64,000 bases of DNA from Amborella trichopoda (Eukaryota; Streptophyta; Magnoliopsida; Amborellales; Amborellaceae). Each line of letters begins with the position of its first letter. Positions within the stretch are counted from its first letter, which is position 1. Below are positions 12,961-25,500 of this stretch, piece by piece. The position numbers and the translations under genes are program-made. Location of the stretch: the NCBI RefSeq assembly GCF_000471905.2, contig NW_006498608.1, positions 5,527,024 to 5,591,023 of the forward strand. Reading direction: 5' to 3'. The notes below the pieces were generated by a model that saw only the letters and a program-made list of their open reading frames with translations, made no database searches and was not told the origin of the DNA.

Positions 12961-13121
12961 GATGATGGACTTGGAAATTTTTTATGCTTGAACTATAATA
13001 TTTGGCGAATTTTGAATTTTGAGGTGAGATCTTACTTTACTGATAGGGTTGCAAACATGTCAAACCATTTTCCTAAATTAAATGTAGAGTGGCTTGTGCT
13101 TTTGTGGGAGCACATTGTACA

Positions 13122-13445
13122 TAGTGGTGGCAATTGGGTTGGATCAACCCGGTTTCGGTCAACCCCAAGGCATGGGCCTTATCGGTTAGGTGGGGTTTGG
13201 CTTCGGCATAAGCCCTATTGGCTTGGGAGGGTTTTGGGTTTGGCATGGGCCCTATTCAGTTAGGTGGGGTCTATTATGGGGTTGACCCAACCAATCTAGT
13301 ATAAAGTATAAAAATATATATAATATGTAATTAAATTATTTAAAAATATTTTTAAAATTTCTTGAGTTGGCTCCATGTCCAGGTCACTTGGACCCGATTC
13401 GAGTCTAGGTCAAGTACGGTTGATACCTAATAAGGTTGGGCCCTA
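13122..13445. mobile_element. Probable hAT-type MITE fragment (GGGTTGG-rich)
   Basis: Starts TAGTGGTGGCAATTGGGTTG, a variant of the TAGGGGTGnnAAnnGGGT terminus common to non-autonomous plant hAT elements. It is rich in GGGTTGG / GACCCAACC words around an AT-rich centre and ends near GTTGGGCCCTA. The flanking duplication is not convincing. An open frame across it (12988-13263) is an artefact of the repeat's composition. Confidence 0.4.
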
Positions 13446-16400
13446 GTGTAGACTTACTCCCTTTTGGGTAAAAAAACTTTGGAAGATTGGAGGATTTTTT
13501 TGGATTTGTACTTTTGGGATCCACTTAAGAAATATTTAGCACAAAAAATATTAGCTATTTAACATTCTACTTATATCATCATTATTTTTAGATCGTTTTT
13601 CTAACTATTGGGGTTGGCTACATTATGGTCTGTCGTTCTGTTCTATCAAGAGCTATATTCTCAATGAGGACCAAAGCCATTATAACTATTCTCACTACTT
13701 CCAATCAAGACCTGTGATCATTGCTATTTGGATTTTACCCTTGTGCGTTTTTTAGCCTTTTATTTGAAATAGCTTGAACCTCTTAATCAGTGATGTAAAT
13801 GGCCAGTCCATCTAAGTCTACTTCTCTTATCTTATTGTTTACTAGAGTCACACTTAAATTCTCCCTAATGTATAATATTTTATCTATTTATTTTGAATTA
13901 ATTTTGAAATACATATCACAATGCACATGATCGGGTAAAATGTTAAATAGTTAAAATATGAGGTGTCTTGATAAATTTGTGCTAAGTTAGCGGAGTATGC
14001 ACGGGAATTCGATTAGTTGCATTAATGGTCAATGGTATTTACATTGGGTTAAAGATTATAAAATCTATAGACCATATTGTTCCATTGTAAGTACATGACT
14101 TAATGTCAAAATTCTTAACCCAAAAATCTAAATCAAGAATTTAGTTATGTAGTGATTAACAATCTAGTGATTCTATTCCTCTGCCATCATGTCTCCAATT
14201 CTTTCATTGATATGTTACACCCATTTTATCCAACCAATCTTTGTGAGTATTTCATCAAAGGTGCACCATAGCCAATTTCTTTTCGTCCTTAGCTTCTTCT
14301 TTGTTTTGGTGCCATGTTGAACCATATTGTTCATTTCAATATTTTTAAAAATCATTTATTCTAATTAAAATTGCTTGATCTGGATTGATAATTGTCTTAA
14401 GATGATCTGGTCCCGGTAATACTGGTTGTGCACCCCTGATCAGGATAGTTCAATATGACATGTACGGGTTCTTTGATTGAGTATCATCTTCATTTGTTTA
14501 GCTCTGTGGATTCTTTTGTATTGCTTTCCTACAATAAATTTTCCCTCGACTTAATTTAGCGGTCCACACTGGATGATTCAACCGGCTAATACTGATCAAA
14601 TATTTTATTTTAATTTGTTTTAGACTAAATCCGTTTTTTACTTATACTGGACATATGACTGCACCACAATGTAATCCAACTGGTCCGATCTTATCATTAT
14701 AGTTATGACTAAAAAGACACGTTGCATGAAAAGAAAAATAAAAAAAAGGTTAGGGAGATGACAATTTTTTAAATGAAAATTTGACACACGGTAGTATAAT
14801 GTTTCCCTCGAGTATTTAGCACTTGTCATTGTGTTGTAAACCTAGTATTTACCCTCAAGTGGTTGCGAATTTTGTTTCACTCAAGACATCGAAAAAAAAA
14901 AAGGAAATTTATGTAAATATCCCCTATATTTTCAAAATTTTAAGAAATTTTATATTTTATGTTCATGTTCATTTTTAAGAGCACATCTAGTATTTTAATT
15001 TTATCTTTTGATTATTTATGCTTCTCACCTTCATGTATATGTAAACATTATAAAAATAATTAAAATTACCAAATATGTTTGCACAAAATTGTGGGACTTG
15101 AGTAAATTTTGCCATATTTATTTATTTAAATTTGTTATTTTATATTTTATAGTATATTACGGCGAGAATTATAGACACATAAAACTTGAGCTTAATCTGG
15201 TGGGAAATTAATGTATAAAGCCATTTATTTTTTTCATAATTAAAAAGAAATGCCTTTTTTTTTTTTCACATTTTATACATGGGTCATTTTTTTTAAGTTT
15301 TTTTTTCTTTTTCACAAAATAACACCCAGTGCTTGAAGTACTGGACAACATATGAGACATTTTATTTAAAAACTTGATCTGGCACATGAACTATCAGACC
15401 GCCTCTATATTATTATCATGCGCTTTTAGTACCAAACCGACCTTTACCAACCATTTGGCCTGAGGTTGGTACGGTACTTTTAAGTTATCGACAATACTTT
15501 TTTTTATCATTCGAGACCGTTTAGCTTTTGAAAAAAAAAAACAAATATTTGGGGTAGTACTTTTAGTATGATTTTATATTTTTCATCCTTTTCAACAGTC
15601 TGATACTTCAAGTATCGCACCGGCTTTTGGAAAAAAATACAACAAATATAAATAGCATACACTACTTTAAATGGCAGATTGAGTTTTGAAAGAAAAAGTC
15701 TTCTATGCAAATTGCATAACCGGATTGGGTTATTTTTTAAAGAAAAAAAAAATGCACCGGCATAAATTATATATAAAAAAAGATTAGTTTTGAATTATAA
15801 AATAAAAAAGGGATTAGTATTTTTATTTCCATTTTCCAATTTATAGAAAAATTTAAAATTAAAAAAGTTGAGATATCAACATAAATATGAAATGTTGACG
15901 ATATTTTTAACTTCACTAAAATATAAGATATATTTACATAAGCCAAAAGAGAATTTGCTCCTGCATGAGCATACTGTCCATTTGCTCCCTAAGATAAACC
16001 TACATGGAGTATATTCAGGACCGAAAGTTTTGGGGATGTAATTTTTGAACCTGGGACCAAGTTTAAATATACAAAATTCAAATCTCATACTCTCCAAAAA
16101 AAATTTATCATCCCAAAATCGAATATGGGCTTTCCCATCTTGAGGGGCATGATCTAAGTGTCGAAGAACTCAGAATTTCACTTTTCATTTTCTGAAAATA
16201 ATCACCTAATAGTGATTATTAGGTGGAAACCAAAATTTCATGTTTGGAAAATCCTCCCAAGTAGCTCTTTTGGCCGGGGGAGTTCACGTACAGTATCCTC
16301 CCACCGGAAGCATACAAATTTCCAAAACATGAAAAACCTAATATTCCCTCCATTTCAGTATTTCCTCATAAATAATGCCGCCGTCCTCTCCGAGATCCGA

Positions 16401-16480
16401 AATTACGTCAAAATTTCGTTCACACGCCTATATTTCGGACAGAACCAGTGATGCCCTAAAGGAGCCTGAACCCGATCAAT
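13446..16480. other. Intergenic / upstream region of OSB gene
   Basis: AT-rich, with no coding exon found. A hairpin occurs at 16203-16225 (CACCTAATA, 5-base loop, TATTAGGTG), and a second imperfect inverted repeat at 16237-16335 has CATGTTTGGAAA facing TTTCCAAAACATG. Both suggest a small decayed inverted-repeat element about 300 bases before the OSB start codon. Confidence 0.4.
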
Positions 16481-16551
16481 AATTTTTTAAAAAAACAGAG
16501 CGCGCGCTCTCTCTCCCTCTCCTCCTCTCTCTCTCTCTCTCTTTTCGAGCC
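16481..16551 (+). promoter_or_regulatory. CT-rich 5' leader of OSB gene
   Basis: An A-rich tract is followed by GCGCGCTCTCTCTC and a continuous CT-rich stretch directly before the ATG at 16552. Pyrimidine-rich leaders are common in plant housekeeping genes. Confidence 0.4.
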
Positions 16552-19500
16552 ATGAATTTAACACGAAGAGGCTTCACAGCGATTTCTCAATGGCTTTCTC
16601 ACTCTTCTTCGTCCTCCCTTTCTTCTTATTCTTCTGAGAAGTGGTTTATTCTTCATCCTCGTCTCCTGAATATACAGTCTCCTGGTTACTCAAAAGCGAA
16701 GAAGAGTCCTCAAGAGCTCGAGTCCTCGTTTTCTGGCCATGGTTATGAGATAGTAGGACTTAGTGGTTCGGATTTGGGGGGAGAGTTAGAGAAGAGAGAG
16801 TGGCCAAGGCCTACAGAGATACCTTACCAGGCAAAAGTGGCGAACTTGGTTCATTTGATTGGGAAAATCTCTGGGCCCGTGCAGATTGAAACGTTGGAGG
16901 ATGGGAGGACATGGGCTTTCACGGTTCTTGTTCAGCAAAAAACCCTAGATTTTCCTCATCTATGGTTTGTTTTTGGTTCTTCATTTTCTCTTACTGGGTG
17001 GTGTGCATTCATGTAATGTTATGATCATGGATGAAAATGTGTTCTTATTAATTTTTTACATGTTACTATTCTTCAGTTCTTTGATTATTTTGCTATGGAA
17101 ACTGTCTTTGACTTTTGGTTTTGGTATTGGTTTTGCCCTTTTAGCCTTTGCATGACATATTGTGAACTGAAATTTAGCGACCCACTAGTGGCAAAAAGGC
17201 CTAAATCATGGGATTTTGGTAGGAGACTTTTTCTTGGATGTTTTCAGTTCAAGTTTTCAGCTAAAGTTCACCAAATCACTCCAAATTTTCACTTACGGTC
17301 CGCTGAATTTGGCCAAAATCAATGAAATTTGGATGTGAATTTGATTCAAAATTGCAAATACGAGCCTGGTTACTGAGGAAATTGCTAACCGATAACCAAT
17401 GGATAGCTAACGCGTTAGTCGCATTGGTCTTATTTAATTGTATTGTTATTTGGAACAAAGAAGAATATATATTTGATTATGTCATTTTGCATTTACATGA
17501 TTCTTTCATCACATTCAGGATTCCTATTATCTTTGAAGGTGACATGGCTGGCATAGCTGCATGCCATCTGAAGGAAAATGACCTTATTTATGTGTTGGGA
17601 CAACTCAGTGCAGAGTCACCACAATTTACAGATGTAAATGGTCAGGCTGGTATCCAGGTATGATTACTAAGGCAACCGAGTCCTTGTGATTCCTTTCTGA
17701 GAGTTTATTGCGTCTATGGTGGAACGCTTATTGGGATAACGTGTAAAGGTTATTGAGATTTTCAGTTCATGTAAACTTTTTGGTGTACCCATTGGTTCAA
17801 AATTCTTGTTGTGCACGATATTATTGAGATTTTTCAGTAACCAGGAAATCTCATTGAGATTTATCTGATTTGACAAAGGTCATTAAGATTTTCAGTCACC
17901 AGGAAACTTTCTATTGCAATTCCTCGCTCAGAATTCTTGCTATGTAAAATATTTTGATCCTATGCTATGTGCATTTCTCCACTTAATGTGCATTAGCACC
18001 TTGGTATTACTTGGAAATAACTAGGGAGTGCGTGTTGAGAATTGAAGCCTTTGGAAATCAGATTTAGGTAGTCTGCAGGTTGTTAGGCTTGGGCTGTCTT
18101 TGTGAATCCATGGATAAATATACTAAAATCTTTTTGGCGATCTGCTGCTTTGTTGGACCCTCTTTGTTAGTGAAAAAATTTTTTGCTTGGACTCTGTTCT
18201 AGTCCATTAATGTGTATCTTGTATTCACCCCCTTAATGTATGCACATGTCAGGTGATGGTCCATAGCATAAGTTATGTTCAGGAAGAGCTTTCTTGGTCA
18301 AAGAAAATAACTCCTTCACCCAAGCAGACAGAAGAGAATTCAGAGGATTTTGGTAAATTTGATGATCTTTATCTTGTAAGCTTGGTTAATCGTTTAGGAA
18401 ATCTGTCAGGAAACCTTGTTTGCCCCATATTTATACCCTTGTTGCGTATCAGTAAAGGAAAATTCTAATCACAAGAACCTTCTGATGAACAGTTTCCTTC
18501 TTATGGAGCATTCCCCTTTTCAGTGATATCTAATACCTTGAACTCATTTACAGTAGATTTAGGTCTTAATCATGTCTCTGTTTACAGATAAGGTTCAGAA
18601 AGCTGTTGCTGTAGAGGGTCTATGGAAAGAACTTTTTGCCAAACCCTACAATTGGTATGATAATAGATTTGATAAGGTTAGTTGGCAGGAACACTTTGGT
18701 CTCTGAGGATGGTTTTTTTTTTTTTCTCCTTTTGTTTTCTATGTTGATTTACAGACTTGGCTTTTATTTATTCTTTGTATCTTTTTATGTTTAGAGAAAT
18801 CCCAGATACCCTGATTTTAGAAACAAGAATTCTAAAGAAGCTCTTTGGTTGGATAAACATACACCAGATTCGGTTTTGTCAGCATTGGAATCTCCGGAGT
18901 TTTGTGCAAAGTTCGCTAATGGTATGCAATTAAACTCCTAGTTTTTAATTTGAGCATTAAATGTTACTTGAGGGGTGAATATGAGCCCTGATGGTGCTAA
19001 ACTTTATATTATAATAATGACTTTGTGCTATGTTACCCATTTTGTTTTGTTATATTAACTTGGAGGTTGCTTTCCGTTGAAATTCTTGTTCGATGCCATT
19101 GTGCATAGACTTTTCTACTAACCTCTATTATTTTCACATTCGTTGCTTAGGTTTCATTTTGATTTTTTATGGTTCATTATTGTAAATTTGTGTTATGCTT
19201 TGTGTGATGTCAGCTGAGTGACATGCTGAAGTTCTCATCCCTCACTTATGTTTGTTATACCCATAAAAAAAAAGTCCTGCTTTAGGTTTATAATGTTATA
19301 AAGGGAAAGTTTTGTTTTACAATCCTGAAATGCAATCTAGTACCTTAGCTCTATAAGATCTGAGCTTGTAGAACCTTCTCTTGTGCTATTTTTGGGCTAC
19401 ATGGGATTGGGGGTTTTATTTGCTTGTGGGAGGCTCACTTTATTATGCCTATATGAAATTTAGATCAATACTGTGGTTAACTTGGGAGACATTTAAACAA

Positions 19501-22500
19501 TAAAAAAATATGAGAAAAATCCAATTCTCATTTATGAATATGGAGGTTCTGATTTTGTGATGTTTGCATAAGACAGTCTATGGACATGTTCAAGTGATGT
19601 CAATGTCAAATTTTGGCTATTCAATCTATGCTCTTCGATAATTTGATATGCAATTTGGATCAATACTGTGGTTAACTTGGGAGACATTTAATCAATAAAA
19701 AAATATGAGAAAAATCCAATTCTCATTTATGAATATGGAGGTTCTGATCTTCTGATGTTTGCATAAGACAGTCTATAGACATGTTCAAGTGATGCCAACA
19801 TCAAATTTTGGCGATTCAATCTATGCTCTTCGATAATTTGGTATGCAATTTGGATCAATACTGTGGTTAACTTGGGAGACATTTAATCAATAAAAAAATA
19901 TGAGAAAAATCCAATTCTCATTTATGAATATGGAGGTTCTGATCTTGTGATGTTTGCATAAGACAGTCTATGGACATGTTCAAGTGATGTCAACGTCAAA
20001 TTTCGGTGATTCAATCTATGCTTTCAATAATTTGATGTGGTCACACCCATTTGACATTTTCCATACATCCCAGGAATCCCTTGTGCACGTGTATATATGT
20101 ATGTAAGGCCTAAATGAGCACTATGTTTTTTTAACTATGTAGGTCATGTTTGAAGGTTGATGATGCCATCAAACAATCCGTTTCTTTTGTAGTGACACCC
20201 TATCTCTATACGGGAAATTGGGGTTTCTCTTCCTCAGAATTTGCTTTCACTCAAACTACATACATAGTTATTTGGGGAAAAGTAACCTCGTATTAATTGT
20301 CTGGCATGTCTCTTTTGGAACATCCCAGCATGCCAGGAGTTTCTGACTTTTGGCTGAATAGCTGCTCCAACAAAGCCCTCATGTGGGATCACTTTTGACT
20401 TATACAACTGTTCTCAAGTCTCTAACGGGCGACATGACACTAATTAGAAAAAGGAAACTAAATTATAAACTAACAATTAGAGCTTCTCCTAAGTGCAGTA
20501 TGTCTCAAAGTCGATATATACTGTCAGCATGGGGATTTTCATTGAAGGTGGGGTTCTGATATAGTTCTATTTTACAGCGTGGAGAAATTGGGCAATTTTG
20601 TGTCTAGTTCACACTACCTTGGCTGGTGTGACCTACCACATGGTTTACACCGGTATTCATATGGCATGAAGTCTAAGACTATTTGGATTTGTGAGTTACT
20701 TCGTCTCAGAGACTTTTTAACTCGGTAAAGTTCTCAATATGCAATGGAAGAGTTCATAAAAACCTATGCCTAGTGACATTAACTAAAACAAAGACAGAGA
20801 ATACAAATTTGTAAATGACCGACCAAAATACCCTGTGTAACATACAAGTACTGAAATGACAATGAAAACCTATAAGATTTTATGTTCAAAATGGAACTTC
20901 TGATGAATGATACCTTGAAGTGTTAGAAATTGGGAATCCATGATTGTCAAAATAAATAAAAGCAAAAGAAAATGAAACAGAGGATTCAGGAGATCCATTA
21001 GCATCTTCTTTTTATTCATGACATTATTAAAAGGTATTTTACAAGACATTTTGCAACAGGGACTAGGGATAATTTTGTGGCGGATCTTTGGAAAGATCTT
21101 TTTTCTAATCCTGACAAATGGTGGGATGAGAGGATGGTGAAGGCAATGCATTTGGTAATCTTTGTTCTCACACAATGATATAACTCAAATTGTCACCTTG
21201 ATTTTCTGTCGGCCCGTGTTTGATATGCGTGTTATATAGGTTAGTTCGAGGTACCCTGATTTTAAACATAAAGAAACTGGTGAAGCATTATGGCTTGATG
21301 GCCTTAAACCAGAGTGGCTTTTGCCAATATTGGAAACTTTAAAAATCAATACGAGAGTCATTGATCAGGGGCAAAGTGAAGGTTAGAACTTATTTATACT
21401 TGCCTATTTCTTTTCATATTTTACTGCTACCTTGTGAGGATGATCTTTTATTGGAAGTCATATCCTGTCGACTTTGATAGTGTGCGCAAGATTAATTGTT
21501 TGGTACATATTTATCAAGAAGAACACTTCTATGGCTATTTCAGTTTTGCATCATAAAGAATCTGGTGAAGCATTATGGCTTGATAGCCTTAAACCAGAGG
21601 GGCTTTTGCCGATATTGGAAACTTTAAAAATCGATAAGAGAGTCGTTGATCAGGGGCAAAGTGAAGGTTAGAACTTATATATACATGCCTATTTCTTTTT
21701 GTATTTTACTACTACCTGTGAGGATGATCTTTTATTGGAAGTTATCCTCTCGACTTTGATATTGTGCATAAGATTGATTGTTTGGCGCATATTTATCAAG
21801 AAGAACACTGCTATGGCTATTTCAGTTTTGCAACACAAAACAAACACATTGATTGACTTATGTCTGTAGTTTGAAAATTAAGGATTTGAAAATTAAGGAC
21901 TTTCAGACTAGCTAGTGCAATCCTTAATGTTCATGCCATTACTGAATGACATCTCGCTGGACCTTCTGCAGGGCAGAAGATAGAGAAGATAAGGGCTGAT
22001 ATTGGGCATCGTTGGGAAGATCTTTTTGCGGATCCCAGTAAGTGGTGCGATAATCGAAAGGTTAAGGTAAATATTAATTTTTACTATGACACGTCTAGAT
22101 AACACCTCTTTTATAACTAGTTATTTTGATTCATTTCTTGTTTGCCTGTTATTGTTTAATATGCTTTTAGTGCAGACTCAGCCGACACACCCAGATTTTA
22201 AACATAAAGAAACGGGTGAAGCACTATGGCTTGATGGTCCAAAAGCTGAGTGGGTTTTGTCAAAATTGAAAACATTAGAAATTGATCAGAGGCAAGATAA
22301 AGGTAAGAACATGAATTGTTATGCCTACTTCTGTTTGTAGCTCATGTAGCGTGATGATTTATTTGAGATCTGTTATGTCCTGTCAACTTTGATTCAAAGC
22401 ACATGATTTAGTTCTTTCTGTGTTCAAAGTTAGGGCTTCAGGAAATTAATGAAATGAGTCAAGGGGAGGGAGGCTTCAATCCAAGCCATTCTTCCTTATT

Positions 22501-25500
22501 TAGCTATCACAGAATAAGGGATAAGACTTGATTACCATTATCCTTAGCCAATCCAAGCCCTTAGTTTCTCTTTAACAACATAGCATAATGTCTAGGTTAA
22601 TTGATCCTTAATTTAGGCAAAATAATAACCAAGGTTATCCATGTGATATTTGGTTAATTTAGGAGAGAAATTGAGTCATAAACTGGGGGTGTGGAGATTC
22701 CTTCAAATTAATAATTTATTTCTCATGTGTGGAGATTCCTTCTCTCTCCTAAGTTAACCAAGTGATATGGCTTTATACATGTGGTGAATAATAGTATGAC
22801 ATGTGTCTTCTCATTTGGACCAACCATCATGTGACAAGTGTCCCACTTGGAGATAAATTATACAACAATCCTACGTCTTTGATTCAACTTCAAGGCATAC
22901 TCCTTCTAGGACAAGTGATAGGATTCACATGTACAAAGTGGTCCCCCCTTAAAATACTTTATACATATCAAAGATATGCCTCTTAAACAAGCAAGGCCAC
23001 AAACAGGTGGGCCTACACAGATGACATTATGCTGATGTCATCTGATTGGGGCCCTAGTGTGCCTATGTGGGGCCCTACTTGGATACATTGGGGCCTATAG
23101 GGCACTTAGGCCCTATGTGAGTCAAAGCCCCTTTGATGTCCTTTTTGGTATTATACCCAACACTTTTCCTTGCCCATTTTAGGCCCTAGAAAAATTATAA
23201 AAAATTCAGAAAAATCTCCAAAAATGACAATTGAGTTTATTTTACTGATTTCAAAAGGTTTGGATGTTCAAAAAAAATATTGAAGAGAAATTAGGTACCT
23301 ACAAGCTTGGAATCACACGATGATAGGGTGTTTTATTTGCTTGTGGGAGGCTCACTTTAGGATGTTTCTATGCAATTTGGATCAATACTGTGGTTACATT
23401 GGGAGACATATAAACAATAAAAAATATGAGAGGAATCCAATTCTCATTTATGAATATGAGGTTCCAATCAAGGTTTCAATAAACACTAGGCGGCCGTCCT
23501 GGCGGCCAACGCCTAGAACCTCAAGCGCTCTGTAGTACAAATTCTTTAAATATATACATATATGTGCGTTTGGAACACACATATATGCATATATTTTTGT
23601 CAATTTTGTAATTTATTATATTTGAAAATATTGTAACATACTTTTTCATAAACAACCATATGACATGTCACATGTTGAGAATGAACTTATTCAAAATTTT
23701 AAAAGTCAAACCAAACAAAACATTTAAAAGTGTCTAATAGGCAATGTAATAGTAATAGTCTGATAGTTTCCAACTCTCCAATTCTCCATATTCCATGAAA
23801 ACATGGACTCCGAGTCTCCAACTCTTCAACAAACAAAAGTATAAAGCCACACAACAAAATAGTCCAAAAAGGTAAAAAGTCTGTCTAGCATCCAAATGTC
23901 TATAGTCTTAACCAAGACAGTGCAATAAAGATACTACAAAAAAGAGAGAGGACATTAATAAGAATAAGAATCGCTTGCATCTGCATCAGAATCGAGGCCT
24001 TCATCATCAGAATCATTACCCTCTTCAACATATTGCTCTTCTTCCATAGTTTCTTCTGAATCTGCCTCCTCCTCTATCTCCCTTTGTGGGTGTGAAGTAC
24101 AAGCAACTTTCGTTGCTCGAGTGGCCCTTCTACGATCAAAAGCTCGTTTGGAAGCCTCCTCAACCATTTCCCAGGTCAATCCCTCCTTGGAGAAGACCTC
24201 ATTACTAGGGTCTCCATCTAGCTAATTTGAAGCATTCTCCATATCTTTCGAAGCGATGAGATCCTTCTTTTCCTGGTTAAACTTATCCTTGAGCCTCTGA
24301 TTCTCTCTAACAAAAATTACACCTATAAGAAAAATGCATCAGTACTAGACTACTATGATCTTCTATGAATCTACATTAGAAAAATGAACTTATAAACAAG
24401 AAAAACGAAACAAACTCCAATTGCGCTCACAACCAGAAAAGGTAGTTGTCAAACTCGAGATCCGAATAGCTAGTTTCTAGAGGTGTGGAGCGCTAGTCCC
24501 ATGTTGTCTCCACCATTGGGCTGCAATATGTGGGCAACTATTATAATTAATTTAGGTATTTAACATGATCATACATAATTTTAAGAACTTGAAGGAAAAT
24601 TATCAAACAAAAAGTACAAAATATATTATTATTACCTAGTTCATCTTTGTTTCTCTGTCTTATTGCCATATCTGTGCCGAATGACATCAAAGCACGCTTG
24701 TACGGAATAAGTTTTTTAGTTGATATCTTATCTTGGATATGTGGATCTGGAACTAATCTCTCAAGTCACTCATTAAAACCATCCATAATTGTATCTTTTG
24801 CCTCAATATCAACATCAACATAAAAGAATTTGGGGTTTAAGTAGTACCCTGTTGCATTCAATGGTCTATGGAGCTGCCTATCCCACTTGGCATCTATAAT
24901 CTCCCAAATTGGGCTGTACTTGGCCTCATCATTGCCCAAATTCTCTGTGATCTCCTTCTTAGCTCTTGCAATTGCATCATCTATAAAGCCCATAGAGGGC
25001 TTGTCTGCATCAACCAAGTGCAAGACCTTCACCAAGGGTGGAAATAGTAGTATCACATGTTTTACCCCATGCCAAAAATACTTAGAAAGAACAATATCCC
25101 TTGCCTTCTTTCCCTTGGCATCTCTAGACTACCTACATCGACTCCAATCCTTTGAAGCAAACATAGTCCTCAATGGGATCCTCCTTCTATACATGCTCTG
25201 TAGACTAAGGTAGGCAGTGGCAAATCTAGTGACCCTGGGCCTCATTAGCTCCCTCTTCTTAATAAACTTGGCATCATGCCAAGGGTAAGTGTGTGACTGT
25301 ATATGAAGATTGTAACCTTCTTAGCCTTTAAAAAAACTCCTTTAATGGTAGTCATATCACTAATGATTGTGACCATAAGATCTATGCAATGTGCAGCGCA
25401 AGTAGTCTAAAATATGTAAGGCCTTCTGTCGAAGCAAATGGCTTGCAGCTATATTAGGAGCATCATTATCTGTAACCGCTTGAATTACATGCTCCTCCCC

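Larger units (their letters stand above)
19415..23318 (+). repeat. Segmental tandem duplication, copy A (inside OSB gene)
   Basis: Begins at TTTTATTTGCTTGTGGGAGG and ends at about CTTGGAATCACACGATG. The same start and end words bound copy B (23327-30630). It carries two PDF cassettes (exons 21060-21142 with 21240-21381, and 21972-22066 with 22176-22302). Relative to copy B it has extra 195-base and 285-base tandem repeats. After removing those and B's insertions both copies come to about 3.2 kb. Confidence 0.85.

Noticed and set aside
12988-13263. 91-codon open frame with Trp/Gly-rich product
   Set aside because: It runs from unique sequence into a GGGTTGG-rich repeat; the odd composition is that of the repeat, with no splice partners or domain.
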